A stretch of 64,000 nucleotides of DNA from contig JAUHYZ010000005.1 of NCBI GenBank assembly GCA_030426245.1, forward strand, positions 52,052-116,051, read 5' to 3'. The number at the start of each line of letters is the position of its first letter. Position 1 is the stretch's first letter. The position numbers and the translations under genes are program-made. The notes under the pieces are model-generated. The model was given only the letters and a program-made list of their open reading frames with translations. It made no database searches and was not told where the DNA came from. Below are positions 1 to 9,686 of this stretch, in pieces. Source of the stretch: Alphaproteobacteria bacterium (lineage in GTDB: Bacteria; Pseudomonadota; Alphaproteobacteria; Sphingomonadales; Sphingomonadaceae).

Positions 1-684
1 CAGCCGCATCTGGATGCCGGCGCCAAGCGCGTGCTGATTTCCGCCCCGGCCAAGGGCGTGGACAACACCGTGGTCTACGGCGTCAATCACGGCACGCTTA
101 CGGCGGATCAGATCGTGGTCTCCAATGCCAGCTGCACGACCAACTGCCTGGCCCCAGTGGCTAAGGTGCTGCATGAAACGGTGGGCATCGAACGCGGTTT
201 CATGACCACGATCCACAGCTACACCAACGATCAGCGGATGCTCGACCAGATGCATTCCGACATGCGCCGCGCCCGTGCCGGTGCCGCCAACATGATCCCG
301 ACCACAACCGGCGCCGCGCGCGCAGTCGGCCTGGTTCTGCCGGAACTGAACGGAAAGCTGGATGGCAGCTCCGTGCGTGTGCCCACGCCCAATGTCAGCC
401 TGATCGATCTGGTCTTCACGCCCTCGCGCGATACCAGCGCGGAAGAGCTCAATGCGGCGCTCAAGGCTGCGGCCGAAGGCCCGATGAAGGGTGTGCTGGA
501 CTATACGGACGAGCCGCTCGTCAGCTCGGACTTCAACCACTATCCCGCCAGCTCGACGGTCGACAGCCTGGAAACCGCCGTGCTGGAAGGCAAGATCGGC
601 CGCGTCGTATCCTGGTACGACAATGAATGGGGCTTCTCGAACCGCATGATCGATACTGCGAAAGTGATGGCGAGTTTCCTCTGA
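1..684 (+). CDS. gap: Glyceraldehyde-3-phosphate dehydrogenase, 3' part (5' end outside window)
   Basis: Oxidative phosphorylation of glyceraldehyde 3-phosphate to 1,3-bisphosphoglycerate with NAD(P), in the cytoplasm. The reading frame is open from base 1, so the start lies upstream; 227 codons are visible, about two thirds of the usual ~335 residues. The catalytic cysteine motif [10 protein letters not shown] is present, followed by the conserved HSYTNDQ and the C-terminal [13 protein letters not shown]. The gene is followed 18 bases later by pgk in the same direction and then by a class I aldolase gene, a glycolysis/gluconeogenesis block. The N-terminal Rossmann nucleotide-binding half cannot be checked here, so NAD versus NADP preference is unknown. 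Confidence 0.97.
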   Translation, partial: QPHLDAGAKRVLISAPAKGVDNTVVYGVNHGTLTADQIVVSNASCTTNCLAPVAKVLHETVGIERGFMTTIHSYTNDQRMLDQMHSDMRRARAGAANMIPTTTGAARAVGLVLPELNGKLDGSSVRVPTPNVSLIDLVFTPSRDTSAEELNAALKAAAEGPMKGVLDYTDEPLVSSDFNHYPASSTVDSLETAVLEGKIGRVVSWYDNEWGFSNRMIDTAKVMASFL

Positions 685-702
685 TCCACTGGAGGACCGG
701 CA

Positions 703-1902
703 ATGGCACGCTTCAAGACGCTGGATGATGCAGGCGATGTAGTCGGCAAGGTTGCGCTGGTGCGCGTGGATCTGAACCTGCCGATGGATGGCGGCCAGGT
801 CACCGACAATACGCGCATTCGCGCTGCAGAGCCGACTATTCGCGATCTTTCGGACAAGGGCGCGAAAGTCCTTCTGCTCGCGCATTTCGGGCGGCCCAAG
901 GGCCAGCGCAGTTCCACCCAGTCGCTCTCCATGGTGCTTGACGCCGTGGAGGACGTGCTGGGCAAGGAAGTGATGTTCGTGCCCGAAGTGGCCGGGGACG
1001 TCGTTGCCCAGTCCGTCGGTATTCTGGGCAATGGCGATGTCGCGATCCTCGAAAATACCCGCTTCTGGCCGGGCGAGGAAGCGAACGATCCCGACTTTGC
1101 AAAGGCGATCGCCGCGAATGGCGATCTCTATGTCAATGACGCCTTCTCCGCAGCGCATCGTGCGCATGCGAGCACCGAAGGTCTCGCCCATTTGCTGCCG
1201 GCCTATGCCGGGCGGGCGATGCAGGCGGAGCTCGAGGCGCTCGAAAAAGCACTCGGCAATCCGGCCAAGCCGGTTGCTGCCGTGGTGGGCGGGGCGAAGG
1301 TCTCCTCCAAGCTCGATGTGCTGACGCATCTCGTGACCAAGGTCGATCATCTGATCATCGGCGGCGGCATGGCCAACACTTTCCTTGCCGCGCGCGGCGT
1401 GGATGTCGGCAAGTCTCTCTGCGAGCATGACCTGGCGCAAACGGCCGAAAACATTCTTGCGGAGGCAGACAAGGCGGGATGCACCGTGCATCTGCCCTAT
1501 GACGTTGTAGTTGCAAAGGAATTTGCCGCAAACCCAGCCTCGCTTCGCACGTGCAATGTGCACGAGGTTGCCGAAGATGAGATGATCCTCGATGTCGGGC
1601 CACAGGCGGTCGAGGCACTGGCCGATGTGCTCAAGACGTGCCGCACGCTGGTATGGAACGGCCCGCTCGGCGCATTCGAAACGCCGCCTTTCGATAAGGC
1701 GACCGTAGCGCTGGCCAAAACGGCGGCTGCGCTCAGCAAGGAAGGCTCGCTCGTTTCGGTTGCCGGCGGCGGCGACACGGTGGCGGCGCTCAACCATGCA
1801 GGCGTCGCGCAGGATTTCACTTATGTCTCGGCTGCAGGCGGGGCCTTCCTCGAATGGATGGAAGGCAAGGAATTGCCCGGCGTTGTTGCGCTCGAGGCGT
1901 AG
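703..1902 (+). CDS. pgk: Phosphoglycerate kinase
   Basis: Transfers the acyl phosphate of 1,3-bisphosphoglycerate to ADP, the step following GAPDH. The 399-residue product has the standard length. Visible family motifs are VDLNLP near residue 24 (substrate-binding N-domain), [23 protein letters not shown], the glycine-rich [21 protein letters not shown] and the nucleotide-binding [10 protein letters not shown] near the C-terminus. The start ATG follows a GGAGG ribosome site (ctggaggaccggcaATG). It sits directly after gap and 32 bases before the aldolase gene, so the three are probably cotranscribed. No key residue is missing. Confidence 0.98.
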   Translation: MARFKTLDDAGDVVGKVALVRVDLNLPMDGGQVTDNTRIRAAEPTIRDLSDKGAKVLLLAHFGRPKGQRSSTQSLSMVLDAVEDVLGKEVMFVPEVAGDVVAQSVGILGNGDVAILENTRFWPGEEANDPDFAKAIAANGDLYVNDAFSAAHRAHASTEGLAHLLPAYAGRAMQAELEALEKALGNPAKPVAAVVGGAKVSSKLDVLTHLVTKVDHLIIGGGMANTFLAARGVDVGKSLCEHDLAQTAENILAEADKAGCTVHLPYDVVVAKEFAANPASLRTCNVHEVAEDEMILDVGPQAVEALADVLKTCRTLVWNGPLGAFETPPFDKATVALAKTAAALSKEGSLVSVAGGGDTVAALNHAGVAQDFTYVSAAGGAFLEWMEGKELPGVVALEA

Positions 1903-1934
1903 ATAGAACCAAGCAATATAGGCAGGACGGATAC

Positions 1935-2822
1935 ATGATCGAACAGGACATGCTGGAGCGGATCACCACGGGCAAAGGCTTCATTGCCGCGCTGGATCAG
2001 AGCGGCGGCTCGACGCCCAAGGCGCTTGCCGGATACGGCCTCGACGAAAGCGCGTGGAGCAATGAGGATGAGATGTTCGGCCTGATCCACCAGATGCGCA
2101 GCCGGATCATCACTTCGCCCTGCTTCACCGGTGAAAAGGTGTTGGGCGCCATCCTGTTCGAAAAGACCATGGACGGCACGGCCGACGGCAAGCCCGTGCC
2201 GACGCTTCTGCGCGAGCGCGGTGTGGTTCCCTTCATCAAGGTCGACAAGGGCTTGGAGGATGAATCTGACGGCGTTCAGTTGATGAAGCCCATGCCGGAG
2301 CTGAACGAGCTGCTTGCCCGTTCCAAGGCACTGGGCGTGGTCGGAACCAAGATGCGTTCGGTTATCCACGCCGCCAGCGCATCCGGGATTGCCGCCAATG
2401 TGGCCCAGCAATTCGAAGTCGGAAACCAGATTGCCGACGCCGGGCTGATGCCGATCCTGGAGCCGGAATACAACATCAAGTCGGGCGACCGGGAAGAGGG
2501 CGAGAAGATCCTGCTGGCCGAGATTCTCAAAGGTCTCGATGCGCTGGAAGATGGGCGTCAGGTGATGCTCAAGCTGTCGATTCCGGTTGTGCCGGACAGC
2601 TACAAGCCGCTGGTCGATCATCCGGCAACGGCACGCGTTGTGGCGCTGTCTGGCGGCTTCACCCGCGCCGAGGCCTGCGTGGAACTGGCGAAGAATCACG
2701 GCATGATCGCCAGCTTCAGCCGTGCGCTGCTTTCCGATCTGCGCCACGATATGAGCGACGAAGAATTCGATGCCGCGCTGTCCAGCGCGATCGACGAAAT
2801 CTACGCCGCTTCCATCACCTGA
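1935..2822 (+). CDS. fda: Fructose-bisphosphate aldolase, class I
   Basis: Reversible cleavage of fructose 1,6-bisphosphate to dihydroxyacetone phosphate and glyceraldehyde 3-phosphate by a Schiff-base mechanism. The 295-residue product begins MIEQDMLERI and carries the class I signature ALDQSGGSTPKAL, EPEYNIKSG and a LKLSIP segment that holds the expected Schiff-base lysine. I placed the start at the internal ATG (1935) rather than at the upstream in-frame ATG at 1854 of the ORF track, because the upstream one lies inside pgk and adds 27 residues unlike the family. It completes the gap-pgk-fda glycolytic block. Class I rather than metal-dependent class II is clear from the motifs. Confidence 0.94.
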   Translation: MIEQDMLERITTGKGFIAALDQSGGSTPKALAGYGLDESAWSNEDEMFGLIHQMRSRIITSPCFTGEKVLGAILFEKTMDGTADGKPVPTLLRERGVVPFIKVDKGLEDESDGVQLMKPMPELNELLARSKALGVVGTKMRSVIHAASASGIAANVAQQFEVGNQIADAGLMPILEPEYNIKSGDREEGEKILLAEILKGLDALEDGRQVMLKLSIPVVPDSYKPLVDHPATARVVALSGGFTRAEACVELAKNHGMIASFSRALLSDLRHDMSDEEFDAALSSAIDEIYAASIT

Positions 2823-2874
2823 TCGGGCCGGAATGCTTGGCGATTGCACCGAGCAGCGATAGAGGCTGCCTGCG

Positions 2875-3492
2875 ATGCCTGATTGCCAGCTTTATCTGAT
2901 TTCACCGCTTGAGGTCGGGGGCGCGTTCCCCGGCCGGCTCGAACGTGCGCTGGATGCAGGCCCTGTCGCAGCATTCCAGTTTCGTGTGAAGGATATGGAT
3001 GAGCATCGGGCGGCCGAGCTGGCGGAGCCGCTCCTGCGCATCTGCGCGGAGCGCGAAGTGGCTTTCATCGTTAATGACAGCATTTCGCTTGCCAGGCGCC
3101 TGAATGCCGATGGCGTGCATCTGGGCCAGCAGGATGGCGATGTGGCGGAGGCCAGGGAACGGCTTGGCCGCGACGCGCAGATCGGCGTCACCTGCCATGC
3201 CAGCCGCCATCTGGCGATGCTCGCCGGGGAGCAGGGCGCGGACTATGTCGCCTTCGGAGCCTTCTTCCCCACCACGACCAAGGAGGTCGAACACCGGGCG
3301 GGGCTAGATCTGCTCGAATGGTGGCAGACCTATTTCGAGCTCCCTTGCGTGGCAATCGGCGGGATCACGCCTGACAATTGCCCAGCTCTGATCGAAGCCG
3401 GAGCCGACTTTCTGGCGGTGTCGGGTGCAGTCTGGAATGGTAACGAGGCAGAGGCCGTAAAGGCCTTCGCCCGGCAGCTCAGTCGCGGGTAG
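2875..3492 (+). CDS. thiE: Thiamine phosphate synthase
   Basis: Joins hydroxymethylpyrimidine diphosphate and thiazole phosphate to give thiamine phosphate. The 205-residue TIM-barrel protein shows the ThiE pattern FIVNDSISLA, LNADGVHLGQQDGD (substrate and Mg site), DYVAFGAFFPTTTKE and the phosphate-binding AIGGITPDN. No other thiamine gene is nearby and no TPP-riboswitch-like structure was seen upstream, so it appears to ride with the glycolytic block, 52 bases after fda. Its last 14 bases overlap the end of the convergent gene on the opposite strand. Length is typical of the family. Confidence 0.92.
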   Translation: MPDCQLYLISPLEVGGAFPGRLERALDAGPVAAFQFRVKDMDEHRAAELAEPLLRICAEREVAFIVNDSISLARRLNADGVHLGQQDGDVAEARERLGRDAQIGVTCHASRHLAMLAGEQGADYVAFGAFFPTTTKEVEHRAGLDLLEWWQTYFELPCVAIGGITPDNCPALIEAGADFLAVSGAVWNGNEAEAVKAFARQLSRG

Positions 3493-3850
3493 AACCCAGC
3501 TTAATGCAGCGCAGGCCCGTTTCGTTGCCGTCCTTGTCCAGCTTGCGCAGAAAGCGCTCGCTCTGAACGTCGTAGCGTTCGCCTTTCTTTGGGCCGCTTG
3601 TGATCACGACACTGTCGCCGGTTCGCAGATAGGTGCCGCTGCCTTTCTCGCTCCAATAGGTCGAAGCGTTGGTCACCTGGAAGGAAGCTTCCGGCACGTT
3701 CACGCCTCGGCTTGAGGCAGCGTCGCCCGGCAGTTCGCAAACATAAACCCCGCGGGCAAGCGTTCCGAGCTTGCCGCCCGATACGGCCATGGCGGGAGCC
3801 GAAACGAACGCTGCGGCGCCCAATATTGCTGTCAGAATAATTCTCGTCAC
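3479..3850 (-). CDS. Small secreted protein of unknown function
   Basis: A 123-residue product with a clear Sec signal peptide: basic MTR start, hydrophobic stretch and cleavage after APAMA, about residue 22. The mature part has two cysteines (YVCELPG and LRCIKLG), a central threonine/serine-rich segment and no catalytic motif I can recognise. The gene is convergent with thiE and overlaps its 3' end by 14 bases. Probably periplasmic; the two cysteines could form a disulfide. The function is unknown to me. Codon use looks like that of the neighbours, supporting a real gene. Confidence 0.8.
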   Translation of the reverse strand: MTRIILTAILGAAAFVSAPAMAVSGGKLGTLARGVYVCELPGDAASSRGVNVPEASFQVTNASTYWSEKGSGTYLRTGDSVVITSGPKKGERYDVQSERFLRKLDKDGNETGLRCIKLGSTRD

Positions 3851-3996
3851 GTCCTGATCCTTGCGGCGCGGCTACCACGCGATTCCGCTCTTCGCCAGCC
3901 TGGCCATTGCTTGTCCCCAGCCTGTCCTTGCCGATGCCCGGTGCATTCGCTAGGGCGCGCGCTCAACAGTTACATAGCGTTGGAAAGCTGAACCCC

Positions 3997-4560
3997 ATGA
4001 AAATCAGTGGAGTGGATATCCGGCCGGGCAATATCCTGGAATATGAATCCGGAATCTGGAAGGTCGCCAAGATCCAGCATACCCAGCCGGGCAAGGGCGG
4101 GGCCTATATGCAGGTCGAGATGAAAAATCTCGTCGACGGCCGGAAAACCAATGTCCGTTTCCGGAGTGCGGATACGGTGGAAAAAGTCCGCCTCGACACC
4201 AAGGACTTCCAGTATCTTTATGAAGATGGCGATCAACTCGTTTTCATGGATAAGGACAGTTACGAACAGATCTTCATCGAATCCGACTTGCTGGGCGAAG
4301 CCAAGGCGTTTCTGACCGATGGAATGGACGTCTCGCTGGAGCTTTATGACGAGAAGCCGATCAGCGTTCAGCTTCCCGAACAGGTCGAGGCGACTATCGT
4401 GGAGGCGGACGCAGTGGTGAAGGGGCAGACAGCCAGCTCCAGCTATAAGCCAGCGGTACTCGAGAATGGCGTTCGCGTAATGGTGCCGCCGCATATCGAA
4501 AGCGGCACCCGTATCGTTGTCGACGTCTATGCCCGTGAATATGTGAAAAAGGCCGACTGA
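3997..4560 (+). CDS. efp: Translation elongation factor P
   Basis: Binds stalled ribosomes and stimulates peptide-bond formation at polyproline stretches. The 187-residue protein from [16 protein letters not shown] has the family's three beta domains (KOW-like, OB and C-terminal OB). The loop residue that is modified in many bacteria is a lysine, in QPGKGGAY at about position 33. The ORF track's start (3907) adds 30 residues unlike EF-P, so the internal ATG at 3997 was chosen; it matches the family's N-terminus and normal length. A small secreted-protein gene follows after one base. No epmA or epmB gene is seen in the window. Confidence 0.96.
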   Translation: MKISGVDIRPGNILEYESGIWKVAKIQHTQPGKGGAYMQVEMKNLVDGRKTNVRFRSADTVEKVRLDTKDFQYLYEDGDQLVFMDKDSYEQIFIESDLLGEAKAFLTDGMDVSLELYDEKPISVQLPEQVEATIVEADAVVKGQTASSSYKPAVLENGVRVMVPPHIESGTRIVVDVYAREYVKKAD

Positions 4561-4561
4561 C

Positions 4562-4963
4562 ATGAAAAAGACCCTCTCAACTGCCATTGCCGCTGCGCTG
4601 ATCGCAACCGCCATGCCCAGCACGGTTCTTGCCCAGGAAGGAAGCGAGGATGCCGCGCAGGAGGGTCCTTCGCCCGAGCGGTTGGCCAATCTGCGGCGCG
4701 CGGGGCACATCCTGCGTTCGTTCAATGCGGCATTGCAGTCCGATCAGGTGAAGCCGCAAGTCAAAGCGCGCCTGATGGCGTGCCTTTACAACAACAAGCT
4801 TTCCACGATCTCGGTGACCGCGGGCAATGCGATCCGGGAAGGCGCCAATCTTAGTGACGACAACCCGACGGACGTCTATCGTGCTGCGGCAGGTGTCTGC
4901 GGAATCACTTTCCAGGCCAATGGTGGCGAGCAAGCGCCTGCAGAGGATACGGAGGGCAGTTAA
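4562..4963 (+). CDS. Small secreted protein of unknown function
   Basis: A 133-residue product starting MKKTLSTAIAAALIATAMPSTVLA, a textbook Sec signal peptide with cleavage before QEGS. The mature region has an acidic N-terminal stretch, two cysteines (MACLYNN and GVCGITF) and an acidic C-terminal tail. It begins one base after the efp stop codon, so it is probably translated from the same mRNA as efp. No domain is recognisable; similar small exported proteins follow efp in other sphingomonads as far as I recall, but that is memory rather than something shown here. Confidence 0.82.
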   Translation: MKKTLSTAIAAALIATAMPSTVLAQEGSEDAAQEGPSPERLANLRRAGHILRSFNAALQSDQVKPQVKARLMACLYNNKLSTISVTAGNAIREGANLSDDNPTDVYRAAAGVCGITFQANGGEQAPAEDTEGS

Positions 4964-5002
4964 GCCCCGTTTCTCTCGGAAAAAATTGGAAGCGATCGAA
5001 TA

Positions 5003-5821
5003 GTGGCACTATCCGGGCTTATTCGTGTGATGGAGCGTGCCGCACGGCGCGCGGGCGGCCGTTTGCGCCGCGATTTCGGCGAAGTCGAACACTTGCAGGT
5101 TAGCCGCAAGGGCCCGTCGGACTTTGTGTCCAAAGCGGACCGTATGGCGGAGCGCACGATCTACGACGAATTGTTGCAGGCGCGGCCTGGCTGGGGTTTC
5201 CTGATGGAAGAGGCGGGTGAAATTGCCGCCGAAGAGGGCAAGCCGCGTTGGATCGTCGATCCTCTCGACGGGACATCCAATTTTCTTCACGGAATTCCGC
5301 ATTTTGCAATTTCCATCGCCGCGCAGGAACCCAAGCTCGATGGTTCGGGGTGGGGCGAAGTCTTCGCCGGTGTGGTGTATCAGCCGATCACCGATCAGAC
5401 CTTCTGGGCAGAGAAAAGCCGCGGCGCCTGGCTGCAGGATGCCCGCTTGCGGGTTTCCTCCAGAAACAGGCTGTCCGATTCATTGATCGCGACCGGTACG
5501 CCCTATCAGGGCCATGGCGAATTTCCGCAATGGTCGAAGATATTCGGCGCGGTTGGCCCGCAGGTGGCAGGAATTCGCCGTTTCGGCGCTGCCTCGCTCG
5601 ATCTGGCATGGGTTGCCGCCGGGCGGTACGACGGCTTCTGGGAGAGCGGTCTCTCGCCTTGGGATACCGCTGCCGGTTGCCTGCTGGTCCGCGAAGCAGG
5701 CGGCTTCGTGACAGATTTCAGAGGCCGCTCGCACCCAGTATGCGATAGCGAAGTTCTCGCCGCCAACGATCCGCTTCATTCGCGCCTGCACAAGCTGGTC
5801 GCCGGCGCAATCAAGACCTGA
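5003..5821 (+). CDS. suhB: Inositol monophosphatase family protein (SuhB-like)
   Basis: Mg-dependent phosphatase that hydrolyses myo-inositol phosphates or related sugar phosphates. The 272-residue protein shows all three metal-site motifs of the family: the glutamate pair in LMEEAG (about residues 69-70), DPLDGTSNF (D86 and D89) and SPWDTAAG near residue 220. The start is a GTG; the base order TAGTGG places it just after a weak purine-rich stretch. It stands alone, followed by tRNA-Leu. In Escherichia coli SuhB also acts in rRNA antitermination; whether that applies here cannot be seen. Confidence 0.9.
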   Translation: MALSGLIRVMERAARRAGGRLRRDFGEVEHLQVSRKGPSDFVSKADRMAERTIYDELLQARPGWGFLMEEAGEIAAEEGKPRWIVDPLDGTSNFLHGIPHFAISIAAQEPKLDGSGWGEVFAGVVYQPITDQTFWAEKSRGAWLQDARLRVSSRNRLSDSLIATGTPYQGHGEFPQWSKIFGAVGPQVAGIRRFGAASLDLAWVAAGRYDGFWESGLSPWDTAAGCLLVREAGGFVTDFRGRSHPVCDSEVLAANDPLHSRLHKLVAGAIKT

Positions 5822-5891
5822 TGAAAGCCTGTGCTTGATGCATTCGATTGGTGAGGTTAAGTGCGCGCGACGCACCAGCCTCGTGATAGGG

Positions 5892-5976
5892 GCCCCTGTG
5901 GCGGAATTGGTAGACGCGCTCGACTCAAAATCGAGTTTCTTCGGAAGTGCCCGTTCGAGTCGGGCCAGGGGCACCA
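5892..5976 (+). tRNA. tRNA-Leu (anticodon CAA)
   Basis: 85 bases including an encoded CCA. The acceptor strands GCCCCTG and CAGGGGC pair perfectly, the anticodon arm is CTCGA / CTCAAAA / TCGAG giving anticodon CAA (reads UUG), a class II variable arm follows, and the T arm contains GTTCGAGTC. The ORF track opens the following permease frame inside this tRNA, which is one reason that start was rejected. Confidence 0.97.
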
Positions 5977-6015
5977 CGTTACGCTTCTATCGGCAGCCAA
6001 AGCCGTGCTAGGCAG

Positions 6016-7818
6016 ATGATGATGCCGGGTATCCCCTCATTTCATGCGATGGCAGCCATCGCGGTAACCACCGCGATGTTCATCGCATTTGCGCGCGGCC
6101 GTTTGTCGGTCGAGATCGTCTCGCTTCTGACTATCGCAGTCATTGCGGTCGGGCTGTATTTCTTCCCGCTGCCGCACACTCTGCCCACGGACGGCCTGAT
6201 CTTGGCCTTTTCCGGTTTCGGCCACTATGCACTGATTACGATCTGTTCGCTGATGATCATGGGCAGGGGGCTGGTGGTGACCGGCGCGCTGGAACCGGCT
6301 GCGCGTTTCCTTGAGCGGGTCTGGAAAGTGAACTTGCAGCTTGGCCTGCTGGTTTCGCTGCTGATCGCGATGTTCCTATCGATGATCGTCAACGATACGC
6401 CGGTGCTGGTTCTGTTGCTGCCGATATTCGTGCAACTGGCGGCCCGCGGGGCGATGCCTGCATCGAAGACGCTTATCCCGCTTAACGCTGCGGTTCTGAT
6501 TGGCGGCATGTCGACGACGATCGGCACGTCGACCAACCTGCTGGTCGTGTCGATCGCGCGCGATCTCGGCATGCCGCAAATGAACGTGTTCCACTACACG
6601 CCCATCGTTCTTGCGGCAGCTGTGGTTGCCTTGCCCTATCTGTGGCTGGTGATGCCGCGATTGCTGCCCGACCATAGCCGCGACGACGATTATGAGCTGC
6701 GCCGCTTTTCAGCCCGTCTGCGCATTCCGGCAGGAAGCGAGCTTGTCGGCAAAGCCATCGATGAAGTCGCCACCAGGCTGCCTGCAGCATTCTCCTTCGA
6801 CGAAAAACCGGAGGGTCCGTTCGAGGCAGGACACAGATTGCGCGTTTCCGGCACACATGAGGCGCTTGAGGAAGCGATCAGGAGCCTCAAGGGGCAAGTG
6901 GCCCCAGGCTGGGTTGTCGACCGCATTCAGCGTAAGGCCCGCTCTGCCGGCGATGATGTTATCGTTGTGGAAATGGCGGTGACTTCCGATTCCCGGCTGA
7001 TCGGGCGCACGCTTGCCACTTCGGGCATTGCCGATCTCTACAGCACAGCCGTTCTGGGAATTCACAAGCCCAAGCGTCCTCTCGATCAGGAAATGGGGCC
7101 GGAGCCAGATGAGCTTCGGATTGCCGAGGGTGACGTGCTGCTGGTGATGGGGCTCGATACCGATCTTCAGGAGTTTGCCCAGAACGACAGCCTGCTCATT
7201 CTGGATGGTGGGCGTGAAATGCCGCGCCGTTCCAAGGCGATCCTGGCGCTGGCGATCATGTTCGGATCGGTGGGGCTGGCTTCCGCAGGCTTCCTGCCGA
7301 TTGCCATTTCCGCGCTGGCGGGCGCCATTCTGATGTTCGTTACCGGCTGTGTCCGGTTCGATCGCGTTGGCCGGGCGCTCTCGGCCAAAGTTATCGTTCT
7401 TGTCGCTGCGAGCATCGCCATCGGCCAGCTCGTGCTGAACAGCGGCGCAGCCTCATGGCTTGGCCAAGTGATGGCATATGGCCTGCAATATCTTCCTCCC
7501 GCAGCGATACTGGCGGCAATCATGCTGTTCGTGACGCTGCTGACGAATTTCGCATCGAACGCTACGGCGGCGACGGTCGGCACACCGATTGCGTTCAATA
7601 TAGCCAGCCAGCTCGAATTGCCGCAGGAACCGCTGATCCTTGCCGTGCTGTTCGGATGCAATCTCTGCTATGCAACGCCGATCGCTTACCAGACGAACAT
7701 GCTGATTATGGGTGAAGGCAACTATACCTTCGCCGACTATATCCGCACCGGCATACCGCTGGTGCTGATCATGGTGGTGACGCTCTCGATCTTGCTGGTC
7801 TTCAGCTATGGAATGTAG
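6016..7818 (+). CDS. SLC13-type permease with internal TrkA-C (RCK_C) domains
   Basis: Inner-membrane transporter of the SLC13/DASS-like permease group; members carry dicarboxylates, sulfate or other anions. About 600 residues: an N-terminal membrane half with the conserved MIVNDTPVLVLLLP and a TTIGTSTNLLV segment (the family's SNT-like ion site), two soluble RCK_C/TrkA-C-like domains in the middle (roughly residues 230-400, with AGSELVGKAI and SRLIGRTLA), and a C-terminal membrane half with the second repeat NFASNATAATVGTP. Three ATGs in a row (6016, 6019, 6022) are possible starts; the ORF-track start lies inside tRNA-Leu. The substrate is not predictable from context. Confidence 0.88.
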   Translation: MMMPGIPSFHAMAAIAVTTAMFIAFARGRLSVEIVSLLTIAVIAVGLYFFPLPHTLPTDGLILAFSGFGHYALITICSLMIMGRGLVVTGALEPAARFLERVWKVNLQLGLLVSLLIAMFLSMIVNDTPVLVLLLPIFVQLAARGAMPASKTLIPLNAAVLIGGMSTTIGTSTNLLVVSIARDLGMPQMNVFHYTPIVLAAAVVALPYLWLVMPRLLPDHSRDDDYELRRFSARLRIPAGSELVGKAIDEVATRLPAAFSFDEKPEGPFEAGHRLRVSGTHEALEEAIRSLKGQVAPGWVVDRIQRKARSAGDDVIVVEMAVTSDSRLIGRTLATSGIADLYSTAVLGIHKPKRPLDQEMGPEPDELRIAEGDVLLVMGLDTDLQEFAQNDSLLILDGGREMPRRSKAILALAIMFGSVGLASAGFLPIAISALAGAILMFVTGCVRFDRVGRALSAKVIVLVAASIAIGQLVLNSGAASWLGQVMAYGLQYLPPAAILAAIMLFVTLLTNFASNATAATVGTPIAFNIASQLELPQEPLILAVLFGCNLCYATPIAYQTNMLIMGEGNYTFADYIRTGIPLVLIMVVTLSILLVFSYGM

Positions 7819-7827
7819 CGGGCAGTC

Positions 7828-8370
7828 ATGGTGATCGCGGCGGCAAGAGCTCTGCTGCTGGGCGGCATAATGTGCCTGATTTCGGCCTGCTGGATGTCTC
7901 CCGTGCCTCTGATCGATGCGTCGAATGCGTCCGAGATAGATTTCGAAGGGGCATGGCAGGAAGTCGAATCCGGAGAGCCTTCGCGGATCACGATCACATC
8001 GAACGGCGATGGCAGCTACACAATGGGCGACAGCGATGAGCTTCTGAATACATACTTCGTGGCTTTGCGCGGCGATTGGTATCTCGCCCAATATGAAGGG
8101 AAGGCGGAAGATCTGGCCCCGGAGGCTACCGGGGGTGCATTCTTCCTCTATCAACCCATCCGGGTGAGCGATGAAGCGCTCAATCTTTACTCGCCGGAGT
8201 GCAATGAGGAGATTGCTTCGATCGAGGGCGTCACTTCGGAAGAAGGCACTTGCGGTTTCGAAAGCTACGAAGCGTTGATGGCTGTGGCGGAAAAATACGT
8301 CGATGCTGTTGAAAGCGGCGCGATCACAGGCGACGCCAATGTATTTGTGCGGCCTGAGGACGCGGAATGA
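7828..8370 (+). CDS. Putative lipoprotein of unknown function
   Basis: A 180-residue product with a lipoprotein signal peptide: hydrophobic residues 1-20 ending in the lipobox LISAC (C21), so it is probably anchored in the outer or inner membrane facing the periplasm. The mature part is acidic, with a beta-rich look (GDGSYTMGDSDE, FVALRGDWYLAQYEG) and two later cysteines. It lies 9 bases after the permease, and its stop overlaps the start of the M20 peptidase gene by four bases (ATGA), suggesting translational coupling. I do not recognise the family. Confidence 0.8.
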   Translation: MVIAAARALLLGGIMCLISACWMSPVPLIDASNASEIDFEGAWQEVESGEPSRITITSNGDGSYTMGDSDELLNTYFVALRGDWYLAQYEGKAEDLAPEATGGAFFLYQPIRVSDEALNLYSPECNEEIASIEGVTSEEGTCGFESYEALMAVAEKYVDAVESGAITGDANVFVRPEDAE

Positions 8371-9686
8371 AGCGTCTCGTTCTTCCTCTGCTGAGCGCGG
8401 CATTGGCATTTGCCAGCCCGGCACAGGCCAATGAGCTGCGTGAATCCCTGAAGGCCGATATGCCGGAGCTGATGAAGCTTTACAGGGACCTTCACGCCCA
8501 TCCGGAACTGAGCTTCCAGGAGGTTGAAACCTCGGCCAGGCTTGCTGGCCTCATGCGCGAACTGGGCTTTGACGTTACCGAGCAGGTGGGGCGGACGGGT
8601 CTGGTGGCGGTCATGCGCAATGGCGAGGGGCCGACCGTCCTGATCAGGACCGATATGGACGGCCTGCCGGTCACGGAGCAGACCGGCCTTCCATTCGCCT
8701 CGCAGGAACGCGGTGTGCCTGAATCAGGCGTCGAAAGCGGGATCATGCATGCCTGTGCCCATGATACGCACATGACAGCCTGGATCGCTGCGGCAAGCCT
8801 ATTGGTCTCTCGCAAGGATGAGTGGCAAGGCACGCTGGTGATGATCGCTCAGCCGGCGGAAGAGCTGGGCGAGGGGGCTCTGGCGATGCTGGAAGACGGC
8901 TTGTTCGAACGTTTCCCCAAGCCGGATTTCGCGCTGGCTTTCCATAATTCCGCCCAATTGCCTGCTGGTACCATCGGCATCGCAGCGGAATATGCCTGGG
9001 CCAATGTGGACAGTGTCGACATCACGGTGAAGGGTGTCGGCGGGCACGGCGCCTATCCGCATGCGACCAAGGATCCTGTAGTGCTGGCCAGCAGTATCGT
9101 CATGAAGCTGCAGACATTGGCCAGCCGGGAGAGCAGCCCGCTTGAGCCTGTGGTCGTGACGGTTGGCAGTTTTCATGCCGGCACCAAACACAATGTCATT
9201 CCCGACGAAGCCAGGCTGCAGCTCACGGTTCGCAGTTATACCGATGCCTCGCGTGAATTGCTGCTCAGTGGCATAGAGCGGATTGCCACAGGTGAAGCCA
9301 TCGCTGCTGGAATTCCGGAAGAGCGCTGGCCCAGCGTAAGCGTGAAAGAGAACTACACGCCGGCTGTCTACAATTCGCCGGAGCTTGCCGCGCAGGTTGC
9401 GGCCAACTTGTCCGCGCGCTTTGGCGAGGGGCGAGTGATTGAAATACCCTCCACAATGGGCGGAGAGGATTTCGGCCGGTACCGGCGCGCGGATCCCGAC
9501 CATATCCAGTCATTGCTGCTCTCCATCGGCGGCGTCCCCCAGGCGAATTGGGAAGCCGCCGAGAACGGCGAGCTTGACCTGCCGTCGCTCCACAGTCCTT
9601 TCTGGGCGCCCGATGCCGAAACGGTGATAGAGACTGCTGCCGAAGCTTTCGCGGCAACTGCGATCGGACTGATGCCGCCGGACTGA
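8367..9686 (+). CDS. Exported M20 family metallopeptidase / amidohydrolase
   Basis: Zinc-dependent amidohydrolase of the M20D type (hippurate hydrolase / N-acyl-L-amino-acid amidohydrolase group), which removes acyl groups from amino acids. 439 residues with a signal peptide MKRLVLPLLSAALAFASPAQA, so it acts in the periplasm or is lipoprotein-linked through its partner. Visible motifs: DLHAHPELSFQE, RTDMDGLPV, the metal-binding CAHDTHM, QPAEELGEGA with the general-base glutamate pair, GHGAYPH and the C-terminal MGGEDFGRY. Translation is coupled to the upstream lipoprotein gene through an ATGA overlap. The natural substrate is unknown. Confidence 0.9.
   Translation: MKRLVLPLLSAALAFASPAQANELRESLKADMPELMKLYRDLHAHPELSFQEVETSARLAGLMRELGFDVTEQVGRTGLVAVMRNGEGPTVLIRTDMDGLPVTEQTGLPFASQERGVPESGVESGIMHACAHDTHMTAWIAAASLLVSRKDEWQGTLVMIAQPAEELGEGALAMLEDGLFERFPKPDFALAFHNSAQLPAGTIGIAAEYAWANVDSVDITVKGVGGHGAYPHATKDPVVLASSIVMKLQTLASRESSPLEPVVVTVGSFHAGTKHNVIPDEARLQLTVRSYTDASRELLLSGIERIATGEAIAAGIPEERWPSVSVKENYTPAVYNSPELAAQVAANLSARFGEGRVIEIPSTMGGEDFGRYRRADPDHIQSLLLSIGGVPQANWEAAENGELDLPSLHSPFWAPDAETVIETAAEAFAATAIGLMPPD

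Noticed and set aside
1821-2849. 342-codon ORF on the minus strand
   Set aside because: Antisense to the aldolase gene and the end of pgk; no domain visible.
2823-2874. Possible TPP riboswitch before thiE
   Set aside because: Only 52 bases separate the genes and no thi-box sequence is present.
5947-6015. Upstream start of the SLC13 permease frame
   Set aside because: It begins inside tRNA-Leu, so the internal ATG cluster at 6016 is used.
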